A stretch of DNA of 9,996 nt from an uncultured Lachnospiraceae bacterium (GTDB lineage Bacteria > Bacillota > Clostridia > Lachnospirales > Lachnospiraceae), in the NCBI GenBank assembly GCA_910587305.1, contig CAJUKV010000082.1, forward strand, positions 1-9,996, in the 5' to 3' direction. Position 1 is the first letter of the stretch. Every line of letters starts with the position of its first letter. Below are positions 1 through 6,667 of this stretch, in pieces. Both the position numbers and the translations under genes were made by a program. The notes under the pieces are model-generated. The model saw only the letters and a list, made by a program, of their open reading frames with translations, was not told where the DNA came from and did no database searches.

Positions 1-1
1 C

Positions 2-94
2 AAGGCGGAGGAAGGAGGCAATGCGGTGGCATTGTTGACTGACGACAACGCGGCAATGGCGCAAATAGCAAGTGCTGTATTCACCGTTACTTAG
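2..94 (+). other. Short open stretch entering from the left edge, possible C-terminal gene fragment
   Basis: A plus-strand frame is open from the first bases of the window for 30 codons and stops at TAG (92-94). The composition is rich in Ala, Gly and Asp and looks protein-like, but I recognise no family. If real, it is the tail of a gene lying mostly outside the window and convergent with rseP. Thirty codons can easily be open by chance, and the opposite strand also has an open frame here, so this is only a lead. Confidence 0.15.
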
Positions 95-101
95 GCAATG
101 C

Positions 102-113
102 TGTACTAGTACA
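102..113. repeat. Perfect 12-bp palindrome TGTACTAGTACA
   Basis: The 12 bases equal their own reverse complement, with no spacer. The palindrome lies in non-coding DNA downstream of rseP and just after the plus-strand stop at 92-94. A separate small hairpin (CAATGC, 4-nt loop, GCATTG at 19-34) and three copies of GGCAATG (about 17-23, 53-59 and 94-100) lie within the same 100 bases. A palindrome of this kind could be a protein-binding site or chance. No promoter or T-run is attached to it. Confidence 0.4.
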
Positions 114-117
114 ACGA

Positions 118-429
118 CTAACTGGTAAGTAAAATGCTCACAGAATATACATCAATTAATATACGCCATATGAAAAACAAATTGCCATCGCCGGAAAATT
201 CATAAGATGCGAAACAGATGATAAATCTGATATAGATAATATGGACTGCCAATGCCATTAAGTTTAGCTCCAAAGCCAGCCATTAACGGAATGACATTGA
301 TGGACTACAGAAACCAATAAATGATATAAATGAATTATACTCTCCACCAAAAAAAGAATCCATTATACAAAGTTGCCAAAAATCAAACTTCGGCAATTTT
401 GCACAAGGATCCCTTTTTTTATTTTTCAT
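118..429 (-). pseudogene. Possible decayed reading frame downstream of rseP
   Basis: Two bases after the rseP stop, a minus-strand ATG (427-429) opens a frame of 48 codons ending in TAA (283-285). The same frame then stays open for 54 more codons to TAG (118-120), so about 100 codons carry a single internal stop. The second half is hydrophobic and Ile/Phe-rich. There is no Shine-Dalgarno sequence before the ATG, I recognise no family, and the plus strand here also has partial coding-like runs. It may be a degraded gene, part of a dispersed element, or AT-rich chance. Nothing resembles ispG or polC, which can follow rseP in related genomes. Confidence 0.2.
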
Positions 430-431
430 AA

Positions 432-1484
432 TTAAAAAAACTTTGTAATATCGTTAAAAAATACCAATACCATCAGCAGCATTAATGCTACCATCCCGGC
501 TAAATGTACCATTCCTTCCTTATCCGGCGGAATCGGTTTTCCCCGGACGGCCTCTACCAGCAAAAATACCAACCGTCCTCCATCAAGCGCCGGCAGCGGC
601 AATAAATTCATAATTCCCAAATTTACGGAAAGCAGCAGGGATATATTAATCATGTTAAGAAGGACCTCTATCACCCCATAGGCTTTCGCCGAATCATAAA
701 CCTCATCTACCACCTTGACAAGTCCCACCGGCCCTGACACATCATCTTTGGAAAGCTGACCTGTCACAAGCATTTTTAAACTTTGGAAGGTAGTCTCCAC
801 ATAAAATTTCATGGTGTAAAATGCATATTGAAAAGTCTGGGGCACATTACATTTCAAATAACCGCCCGCCACAATTCCCATATAATAGCGCTGAGCAGCC
901 TCGTCATATACAGGGTCTATCACCACCGTATTTTCCTGCCCATCACGCCTATAAGTAACGGTAAGACTTTCGCCCTTTGTGTTAAGCTGGGAAATTAAAG
1001 TAACTTCCCCGCCCAAATGAATGCTTTTTTCATTCATTCTTGTAATCACGTCCCCGGGCCTTAACCCTGCCTCCTTGGCCTTACTTCCCTCGTTCACCGC
1101 CTGAATCTCAGGCGTTGTAATTCCGCAGACCGATACAAGAATCAAAGCCATCAAATAGGCAATCAAAAAATTAAACAGGGGACCTGCAAAAATCGTAGCA
1201 AAGCGCGCCCACACCGGCGCATTGGGAAACGCTTTCTCAGACATTTCTCCTTTTTCTTCCGCCAGTCCGTCCTCTCCTTCAAACATGCATGCCCCGCCTA
1301 TAGGGAAGAGCTTTAAGGAATATTTGGTATCTCCTTTTTGAAAAGAAAATAAAGAAGGCCCCATTCCAATAAAAAATTCTACCACGCGAATTCCATTTTT
1401 CTTAGCTATAATAAAATGACCAAACTCGTGGGAAATTACCACCACAAAAAAAATGATTAAAAATAAAATAATCGAAACCGCCAC
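432..1484 (-). CDS. rseP: RseP-type site-2 intramembrane zinc metalloprotease
   Basis: This gene encodes a membrane-embedded M50-family site-2 protease, which cuts transmembrane segments of regulatory proteins such as anti-sigma factors, and in some bacteria leftover signal peptides. The zinc motif HEFGH is at residues 19-23 in the first membrane helix. A PDZ domain follows at roughly 120-190, and the second active-site motif NLLPLPALDGGR is at 293-304, with C-terminal membrane helices after it. I chose a GTG start (1482-1484), giving 350 residues. AGGAGG lies 7 nt upstream and the GTG follows the dxr stop by one base, which fits translational coupling. An in-frame ATG at 1512-1514 and longer versions are possible, but they place an atypical basic N-terminus before the first helix and have poorly placed ribosome sites. 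The family assignment is firm; the natural substrate cannot be read from this window. It is the last recognisable gene of the operon. Confidence 0.95.
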   Translation of the reverse strand: MAVSIILFLIIFFVVVISHEFGHFIIAKKNGIRVVEFFIGMGPSLFSFQKGDTKYSLKLFPIGGACMFEGEDGLAEEKGEMSEKAFPNAPVWARFATIFAGPLFNFLIAYLMALILVSVCGITTPEIQAVNEGSKAKEAGLRPGDVITRMNEKSIHLGGEVTLISQLNTKGESLTVTYRRDGQENTVVIDPVYDEAAQRYYMGIVAGGYLKCNVPQTFQYAFYTMKFYVETTFQSLKMLVTGQLSKDDVSGPVGLVKVVDEVYDSAKAYGVIEVLLNMINISLLLSVNLGIMNLLPLPALDGGRLVFLLVEAVRGKPIPPDKEGMVHLAGMVALMLLMVLVFFNDITKFF

Positions 1485-1485
1485 T

Positions 1486-2631
1486 CTAATCCCTCCTATG
1501 AGCGATATATTCATAGGTTGCCGCTTCCGCCTCCAATATTTCTTCCACAGACGGATTGCAAACCGTTTTATGCTGTTCCATAGCGCCTGCAATTAAATCG
1601 TATATTTCAAGGAATTTGATTTTTCTGTCAAGAAACAGTGCCACAGCCTTTTCATTTGCCGCGTTGTAAACAGTTGGCATACTGCCTCCCTCACGAAGGG
1701 CCTCGTAAGCCATTGCAAGCCCCTGAAAGGTTTCCGTATCCGGGCTTTCAAAGGTAAGGGAGGAAAGCGTATGGAAATCCACCCTTTTTCCTTCCATGGG
1801 CCTCCTGTCCGGATAAAACAGCGCATATTGAATTGGAAGCTTCATATCCGGCATACCAAGCTGCGCCATGATTCCACCATCCACATATTCCACCATAGAA
1901 TGAATGATGCTTTGGGGATGCACTACCACCTGAATTTTTTCCGGTGCCACCCCAAAAAGCCATTTTGCCTCGATCACCTCAAGTCCCTTATTGACTAAGG
2001 TAGCGGAATCCACCGTAATCTTCCTTCCCATAGACCAGTTCGGGTGATTCAGCGCATCCTCAACCGTCACCCCTTTTAAGTCTTCCCTTCTTTTTCCCCT
2101 AAAAGGTCCGCCGGAGGCTGTTAAAAGAATTTTGCTGATTCTCTCCCTGTTTTCCCCACGCATGGATTGAAAAATAGCGCTGTGCTCACTGTCCACGGGC
2201 AAAATGGAAACCTTCTTTTGGGCCGCCAACGGCATAATGAGATGCCCTGCCGTTACCAGCGTTTCTTTATTCGCAAGGGCAATGGTTTTTCCCGCCTCAA
2301 TTGCCGCTATGGTTGGCTTTATACCTATCATACCCACAACGGCGGTTACCAAAACCTCTATTTCCTCCATAACAGCAATTTCCAGTAAGCCTTCCATGCC
2401 GCTGCATACCTTTGTATCTGTATCCGCCACCCGGACGCGAAGTTCCTGCGCCGCCTTCTTTTCCCAGAGCACTGCAATCCCTGGAGAAAATTCACGAATC
2501 TGTTCCTCCAGCTTTTGTACATTACTTCCCGCTGCAAGTGCAATCACCTGCAAATCCCTGTTTTTTCTCACAATAGAAAGGGTCTGCGTACCAATTGAAC
2601 CGGTAGATCCCAAAATACCTATTTTTTTCAT
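1486..2631 (-). CDS. dxr: 1-deoxy-D-xylulose 5-phosphate reductoisomerase
   Basis: Dxr (IspC) converts 1-deoxy-D-xylulose 5-phosphate to 2-C-methyl-D-erythritol 4-phosphate with NADPH and a divalent metal. This is the committed step of the cytosolic MEP pathway to IPP and DMAPP. The protein has 381 residues, the usual length. The N-terminal Rossmann motif GSTGSIG is at residues 8-14 and NKETLV begins at 121. The metal ligands fall in PVDSEHSAIF (D147, E149) and VNKGLEVIEAKW (near E218), and the substrate-loop motif HPNWSMG is at about 196-202. The start at 2629-2631 gives the classic MKKIGILGSTGS beginning, with GGAGG six bases upstream; a longer in-frame ATG upstream overlaps cdsA and lacks such a site. 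It lies 34 nt after cdsA and one base before rseP. Its product feeds UppS in the same operon. Confidence 0.97.
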   Translation of the reverse strand: MKKIGILGSTGSIGTQTLSIVRKNRDLQVIALAAGSNVQKLEEQIREFSPGIAVLWEKKAAQELRVRVADTDTKVCSGMEGLLEIAVMEEIEVLVTAVVGMIGIKPTIAAIEAGKTIALANKETLVTAGHLIMPLAAQKKVSILPVDSEHSAIFQSMRGENRERISKILLTASGGPFRGKRREDLKGVTVEDALNHPNWSMGRKITVDSATLVNKGLEVIEAKWLFGVAPEKIQVVVHPQSIIHSMVEYVDGGIMAQLGMPDMKLPIQYALFYPDRRPMEGKRVDFHTLSSLTFESPDTETFQGLAMAYEALREGGSMPTVYNAANEKAVALFLDRKIKFLEIYDLIAGAMEQHKTVCNPSVEEILEAEAATYEYIAHRRD

Positions 2632-2665
2632 AATAGTCCTCCATGCTTCCAATAGCCCGTAAATT

Positions 2666-3487
2666 TTAGCCATGTATCAACAAAAGCGCTAAAAAGTAAA
2701 TCATAGGCGCTGTGAAAATAACGCTGTCAAACCGATCCATAACGCCGCCATGTCCCGGTATCAACTTTCCATAATCCTTTATTTCATGATTTCTTTTTAT
2801 GGCGGACGCCGCCAAATCCCCCACCTGGGAGATTACTGCTCCCACTGCGCTGATCAACACAAAAATCCATGTAATCTTCTGTTCGCTAATCACATGTTCC
2901 ACGATAAAAAAAGCATAAGCTGCCCCCACCAACGCAGAACCCGCAATTCCTCCCAATGCCCCTTCAATGGATTTCTTAGGACTTAAAACAGGTACAAGCT
3001 TGTGCTTTCCAAACAAAATCCCTACCAAATAAGCGCAGGTATCACAAATCCACGAGCTGATAAAAATCATCCACACGGAATAAATCCCATAGGGAAGCTC
3101 TCTCACCAGATAAATGAAAGACAGCATAATCGGCGCATAGGCAACACAGAAAAAAGCGCACATAATCTGCTCTGCCCGGTATTTGGGAAATGCAAACACA
3201 TAAAGGAACATAAAAGCCACTAAGATGGTTATCAGCGCAAGGAAAAGATAATGTGAATCTTTCACAAAAACCATCAGCAGATAATAAGCAATGATTCCAA
3301 CAAAGCCAATTATCTCCGGCATGTTTACTTTTTCCCCTGATTCCAGCTTACAAGCCTTCATAAGTTCATGAAATGCAATAAGGGCTAAGAAAAGGAGCGC
3401 CGCCGCAAGCACATATCCCCCGGCAAGCACCGTGGTAAGCGCCAGCACCACTAGAACAATACTGCTAAATAACCTTGTCACAAACAT
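2666..3487 (-). CDS. cdsA: Phosphatidate cytidylyltransferase (CDP-diglyceride synthase)
   Basis: CdsA is an integral membrane enzyme that makes CDP-diacylglycerol from phosphatidic acid and CTP, the branch point for bacterial phospholipids. The protein has 273 residues, normal for the family, and is almost entirely hydrophobic, with about eight predicted membrane segments. The family signature lies near the C-terminus: an SAIKR element, then KDYGKLIPGHGG and VMDRFD, matching the conserved S-x-x-K-R ... K-D ... H-G-G-x-x-D-R-x-D pattern whose acidic residues bind metal and substrate. The start is well supported, with AAGGAGG at a good distance upstream and inside the last codons of uppS. Only 3 nt separate the uppS stop from this start, so the two are probably translationally coupled. 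Confidence 0.96.
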   Translation of the reverse strand: MFVTRLFSSIVLVVLALTTVLAGGYVLAAALLFLALIAFHELMKACKLESGEKVNMPEIIGFVGIIAYYLLMVFVKDSHYLFLALITILVAFMFLYVFAFPKYRAEQIMCAFFCVAYAPIMLSFIYLVRELPYGIYSVWMIFISSWICDTCAYLVGILFGKHKLVPVLSPKKSIEGALGGIAGSALVGAAYAFFIVEHVISEQKITWIFVLISAVGAVISQVGDLAASAIKRNHEIKDYGKLIPGHGGVMDRFDSVIFTAPMIYFLALLLIHG

Positions 3488-3490
3488 GGT

Positions 3491-4213
3491 TTATTCCTCC
3501 TTAACCCGGCCGTATCTTCTATCCCTATGATTATATGCTTCCACAGCTTTTACCAATTCCTCCTTTGAAAAATCAGGCCATGCCACAGGTGTAAAATAAA
3601 ATTCCGTATAGGCCAGCTGCCAGAGAAGAAAATTAGATATCCTCTGTTCATTACAGGTACGAATGAGCAAGTCCGGCTCCGGCAAGCCGCCTGTGTCAAG
3701 TAGATCCGACAAATACTCTTCCGTTACATCCGCGGCAAAAGCCTCCCCTTTTTCCACCCGCCTCGCAATCTCTTTCACAGCACGTACAATTTCATCTCTT
3801 CCCCCATAATTTAAGGCAATCTGAAAATGCAGACCATCATTGTCTTTCGTAGATTCTTCTAGTTGTGCGATTCTGCTTCTGATATCGTCGTCCAGACCGG
3901 TCTTATCCCCAATCACACGCACACACATACGATTCTTTTTGGCAGTGGTAAGACATGTTTTCATATAATTGCGCAAAAGCTTCATGAGCGCGTCCACTTC
4001 GTCCTTTGGACGGCTCCAGTTTTCCGTGCTGAAGGCATATACGGTGAGATACCGAATTCCCATCCTGTAAGCTTCCTCGCAAATAACCTCTACCGTCTTC
4101 GCCCCCTGAATATGCCCATAATTTCTTGGCATACCCTTACTCTTTGCCCATCTTCCATTGCCATCTAAGATAATCGCCACATGCTTTGGCATTATCAATT
4201 CCTTTTTTTCCAT
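3491..4213 (-). CDS. uppS: Undecaprenyl (di-trans,poly-cis) diphosphate synthase
   Basis: UppS condenses farnesyl diphosphate with IPP units in cis to make the C55 lipid carrier used for peptidoglycan and wall polymers. The protein has 240 residues. The diphosphate-binding motif HVAIILDGNGRWA is at 11-23, with the catalytic Asp at 17. FSTENW is at 61-66, NYGGRDEI at 135-142, and the C-terminal substrate site RTCNEQRISNFLLWQ at 185-199. The usual form of that segment is RTSGE/RTGGE; here it is RTCNE, probably a lineage variant because the flanking residues are intact. Two starts are plausible: ATG 4211-4213 with a GGAAAGG-type site, or ATG 4190-4192 (MPKHVAI), preceded by AAGGAA and only 2 nt after the stop of a small upstream ORF. 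It opens the envelope-lipid half of the operon. Confidence 0.96.
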   Translation of the reverse strand: MEKKELIMPKHVAIILDGNGRWAKSKGMPRNYGHIQGAKTVEVICEEAYRMGIRYLTVYAFSTENWSRPKDEVDALMKLLRNYMKTCLTTAKKNRMCVRVIGDKTGLDDDIRSRIAQLEESTKDNDGLHFQIALNYGGRDEIVRAVKEIARRVEKGEAFAADVTEEYLSDLLDTGGLPEPDLLIRTCNEQRISNFLLWQLAYTEFYFTPVAWPDFSKEELVKAVEAYNHRDRRYGRVKEE

Positions 4214-4263
4214 AAGAAATACCTTTCCTGCTTGCGGAAATAAAGGGCAACACGATTAAACAT
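4195..4263 (-). CDS. Candidate 22-codon leader ORF running into uppS
   Basis: An ATG at 4261-4263 is preceded by AGGAGGGG about 10 nt upstream and opens a 22-codon frame rich in aromatic and basic residues (it begins MFNRVALYFRKQE). It ends at TGA 4195-4197. That stop lies inside uppS if uppS starts at 4213, or 2 nt before the alternative uppS ATG at 4190-4192. Such an arrangement would suit translational coupling or a regulatory leader peptide. The Shine-Dalgarno site is the best in the frr-uppS spacer, yet the peptide matches no leader I know. The same frame continues upstream across a TAA, so it may instead be the tail of a dispersed intergenic element. Confidence 0.3.
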   Translation of the reverse strand: MFNRVALYFRKQERYFLWKKRN

Positions 4264-4461
4264 AATCGCCTGCCCCTCCTGCTTTATGAATTTATGTGTC
4301 CGCTCAAGGCGATATTCTGAGTTTTACCACACAAAGAGCGTCCCAGCGAACCATGCTCTTACGGGATGCGCAGCCCGTACGGCATTGTTAAATCTTAAAT
4401 CAATGTCAAATTTCGCGCCTAAAGCAGCCGCTAACTTAATGAGCCTGACCGTGAATAGTAA
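4214..4461 (-). other. Spacer element between frr and uppS with a long coding-like frame
   Basis: This spacer is far longer than the other gaps in the downstream unit (3-34 nt, or 1 nt at dxr-rseP). On the minus strand one frame is open from 4461 for 45 codons to TAA 4324-4326, then open again in the same frame through the small ORF at 4195-4263. No start codon with a ribosome site begins the first part. A GC-rich hairpin (4360-4379) lies inside it. The conceptual peptide (segments such as AHPVRAWFAG) seems familiar to me from unannotated intergenic sequence of Lachnospiraceae. That is memory only, and I cannot check it here. I infer a dispersed intergenic repeat or a structured leader rather than a normal gene. 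Confidence 0.35.
4360..4379. repeat. GC-rich hairpin in the frr-uppS spacer
   Basis: The arms TACGGG (4360-4365) and CCCGTA (4374-4379) pair perfectly around an 8-nt loop. No run of T follows on either strand, so it is not a standard intrinsic terminator. It may be a structural core of the surrounding spacer element. Confidence 0.45.
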
Positions 4462-4478
4462 TCATTATGTTCTAACAC

Positions 4479-4518
4479 AAGGAAATATCTGTTTCTCTTA
4501 CACTGTAAGGATTTCCTT
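4479..4518. repeat. Inverted repeat spanning the frr stop codon
   Basis: The arms AAGGAAAT (4479-4486) and ATTTCCTT (4511-4518) are perfect 8-bp complements. The interval contains the frr stop and a smaller hairpin (CTTAC, 3-nt loop, GTAAG). A T-run is missing on the minus strand, so it is not a clear terminator. It could act as a 3' processing or stability hairpin at the end of the frr message, or be incidental. Confidence 0.35.
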
Positions 4519-5049
4519 GGATTTTTCCTCCATTAGCTTATCAACGTCCTTTATAAATTTATCTGTCAGTTTTTGCAGTTCATCCGTAAGCTCTTTGATC
4601 TCGTCTTCCGAAACCTCCGCCTTCGCTAACTTTTTGAAGGTATCGTTTCCATCCCTTCTGATATTGCGGATGGCAACTTTACACTCCTCCGCTTTCTTTT
4701 TGACATCCTTCACCAAATCTTTTCTGCGCTCCTCCGTAAGCTCAGGAAACGTAAGCCTTATAACCGAACCGTCGTTGGAAGGCGTTATGCCGATATCGGA
4801 CGCCAAAATTGCCTTTTCAATCGCCTTAATCAGTGATTTTTCCCATGGAGCAATCTGAATCATCCTGGCATCGGGAACCGTAACGTTCCCCACCTGCTGT
4901 ATGGGCGTAGGCGTTCCATAATAATCTACCCGGAGCTTATCAAGTACATGGGGATTTGCACGTCCCGCCCTGATTCCCTGATAGTCCCCATCCAAATGCT
5001 CATAGGTTTTGCGCATTTTGGTATTATAAACTTCTAATCTCTCATCCAT
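4498..5049 (-). CDS. frr: Ribosome recycling factor
   Basis: RRF works with EF-G to split post-termination ribosomes into subunits and free the mRNA and tRNA. At 183 residues it matches the usual length of about 185. The family pattern is clear: an N-terminal helix leading to QGIRAGRANP at about 24-33, the central β-rich domain II with DYYGTPTPIQQ and the IQIAPWEKS segment, and the long C-terminal helices with AIRNIRRDGND at about 126-136 and an acidic/basic helical tail. The start is supported by AAAGGGG just upstream. It begins 22 nt after pyrH, the conserved partner order in Gram-positive bacteria. A 284-nt spacer follows before uppS. Confidence 0.97.
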   Translation of the reverse strand: MDERLEVYNTKMRKTYEHLDGDYQGIRAGRANPHVLDKLRVDYYGTPTPIQQVGNVTVPDARMIQIAPWEKSLIKAIEKAILASDIGITPSNDGSVIRLTFPELTEERRKDLVKDVKKKAEECKVAIRNIRRDGNDTFKKLAKAEVSEDEIKELTDELQKLTDKFIKDVDKLMEEKSKEILTV

Positions 5050-5071
5050 TTTATAACCCCTTTCTTATACA

Positions 5072-5767
5072 TCACACCGTTACTTTGGTTCCGCTGAATT
5101 TCCCCCTGACAGCATTTACAATGCTGTTCTCCTCATTCAAACCAAATACCCACATGGGCATCTTATTTTCCCTTGCCAGTATGGACGCAGTCATATCCAC
5201 CACCTGAAGGTTTTCCGCAATTACATCGTCTATATGAATCTCGTCGTATTTCCGGGCCGCCGGGTTTATCTTCGGGTCGCTGTCATAGACGCCGTCAATG
5301 GACTTTGCAAGCAAAATCACGTCGGCTTCCACCTCCACCGCCCTGAGCAAAACTCCCGTATCGGTGGAAAAATAAGGATGTCCCGTTCCTCCTGCAAAGA
5401 AAACCACCATACCTTTTTCAAAATATTTTAAGGCCCTGTCCTTTGAAAAAAGCTTTGTAAAACTGCCGCATTCAAAGGGCGTGAGGACGGCCGTCTTCAT
5501 ACCCACGCTGCGGAAAATCTCCGAAACATAAATACAGTTCATCACCGTTGCAAGCATACCAATCTGGTCGGCCTTCACTCTGTCAATGGCTTCGCTCGTT
5601 CTTCCCCGCCAAAAATTTCCGCCGCCGGTGACAATTCCCACCTGGATACCGTCGTCCAAAAGCTGCTTTACCTGCAGGGCGACTCCGCGTACCGTGTCCT
5701 CGTCAAACCCGGTTTTCTTATCTCCAGCCAACGCTTCCCCACTTAATTTTAATAAAATTCTCCGCAT
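5072..5767 (-). CDS. pyrH: UMP kinase
   Basis: PyrH phosphorylates UMP to UDP with ATP in pyrimidine nucleotide synthesis. It belongs to the amino-acid kinase fold, is normally hexameric and is regulated by GTP and UTP. The 231-residue protein starts MRRILLKLSGEAL, with the phosphate-binding Lys at 7. GIVTGGGNFWRGR is at 44-56, the UMP-binding segment GGTGHPYFSTDT at 126-137, SIDGVYDSDP at 156-165 and DMTAS at 191-195. All key elements are present. The ATG has GGAAGG upstream, with GGGAGG a little farther. It lies 33 nt after the bactofilin gene, so despite its conserved link to tsf and frr it is here cotranscribed with the deacetylase-bactofilin pair. Confidence 0.97.
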   Translation of the reverse strand: MRRILLKLSGEALAGDKKTGFDEDTVRGVALQVKQLLDDGIQVGIVTGGGNFWRGRTSEAIDRVKADQIGMLATVMNCIYVSEIFRSVGMKTAVLTPFECGSFTKLFSKDRALKYFEKGMVVFFAGGTGHPYFSTDTGVLLRAVEVEADVILLAKSIDGVYDSDPKINPAARKYDEIHIDDVIAENLQVVDMTASILARENKMPMWVFGLNEENSIVNAVRGKFSGTKVTV

Positions 5768-5800
5768 AAGAATCCTTCCGGCCTCCCATCATGTGCAAAT

Positions 5801-6640
5801 TTATTTCATTTTTTTCAGTTCTTCAAAGAAGGATGAAGGATTAACCTCAGCGTAACACTGAGAACACATACCTTCAATTACGGCGCCATTGTTGATCTGT
5901 ACCGATTTGGACTTGATATCCCCCATAACGATTGCTGACGCGTCTAAGATAACCGGTCCTCTTACATCAATATCGCCTTTTACAGCCCCGGCAATAACGG
6001 CGCTGTTTGCATAAATATTGCCAAGAATTACGGTACTTTGTCCTACCTTAATGCTTCCCTGACTTCTAAGCTCCCCGGTAACCCTCGCGCCGTCTGCAAA
6101 GATTTCCGCCGCCTGGGAATTTCCCTGTATAATACCGGTAATATTTAATTTGCCCAAAGCTTCCACATTTCCAACAATACTTCCCCTTACGTCAAGGGCA
6201 CCTTCCGTTGCAATATTTCCGTTGATAATCATGGATTCTGTCAGTATGGAAGTCTCATCGGTAGGCTTTTTGGAAGAATTATCTAACATGGTAACCGGCT
6301 CCTTCTTTTCTACTACGGGCGGCACATAGACCGGCTCCGGATCCTCGGGCACTTTCACATCCTCTACATTCTCAAGCATCTGGCTTAAATCCGCGGCAAA
6401 ATCATTCACCGTGACCGAAGCGGCGCTGTCCGGCTTGTATTTTGGTTGATTTCCGGACATATAAGACATTGTATTTTCCGATATAACAGGCGATGCATCT
6501 TTATTTTCTTCCGCCGTCTCTTTATCAGTTGCTACTTCTTCCCGAACAGTTTCTTCCAACGTTTCCTCCGAACCTTCTTCCGGTAAAAGTTCATTTACCG
6601 CCTGAGACAAATCATCCTTTAAATCTGAGAAAAAACCCAT
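5801..6640 (-). CDS. Bactofilin-family cytoskeletal protein
   Basis: Bactofilins polymerise without nucleotide into filaments or sheets that position cell-wall enzymes. Residues about 132-262 form the bactofilin (polymer-forming, DUF583-type) domain: regular short β-strand repeats with glycine turns, such as INGNIATEGALDVRGSIVGN, the pattern of a right-handed β-helix. The 279-residue length exceeds that of many bactofilins because of a long acidic, low-complexity N-terminal region (about 15-130). The extreme N-terminus MGFFSDLKDDL could be an amphipathic membrane-targeting peptide, which is inference. A CSQC (CxxC) motif at 259-262 near the end of the domain is unusual. GGAGG lies 9 nt before the ATG. 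The gene starts 27 nt after a polysaccharide deacetylase, which supports a wall-related role. The family call is strong; the cellular role is inferred. Confidence 0.9.
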   Translation of the reverse strand: MGFFSDLKDDLSQAVNELLPEEGSEETLEETVREEVATDKETAEENKDASPVISENTMSYMSGNQPKYKPDSAASVTVNDFAADLSQMLENVEDVKVPEDPEPVYVPPVVEKKEPVTMLDNSSKKPTDETSILTESMIINGNIATEGALDVRGSIVGNVEALGKLNITGIIQGNSQAAEIFADGARVTGELRSQGSIKVGQSTVILGNIYANSAVIAGAVKGDIDVRGPVILDASAIVMGDIKSKSVQINNGAVIEGMCSQCYAEVNPSSFFEELKKMK

Positions 6641-6667
6641 CCTTAAAATCCTCCATTCTTATCTTTC

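Noticed and set aside
370..400. Weak hairpin (TTGCC ... GGCAA) downstream of rseP as a terminator
   Set aside because: The stem is only 5 bp, the loop is large and no T-run follows directly, so it does not make a believable terminator.
2204..2662. Plus-strand ORF of 152 codons antisense to dxr
   Set aside because: It lies entirely opposite the conserved dxr coding sequence, has no recognisable domain, and its composition is that of a reverse-strand shadow.
3913..3931. CA-rich run (CACACGCACACACATA) as a microsatellite
   Set aside because: It is short and imperfect and lies inside the uppS coding sequence, where it encodes conserved-length protein.
4286..4858. Plus-strand ORF of 190 codons overlapping frr and the frr-uppS spacer
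   Set aside because: Most of it is antisense to frr, and its Ser-rich composition is typical of a shadow frame. It has no ribosome site.
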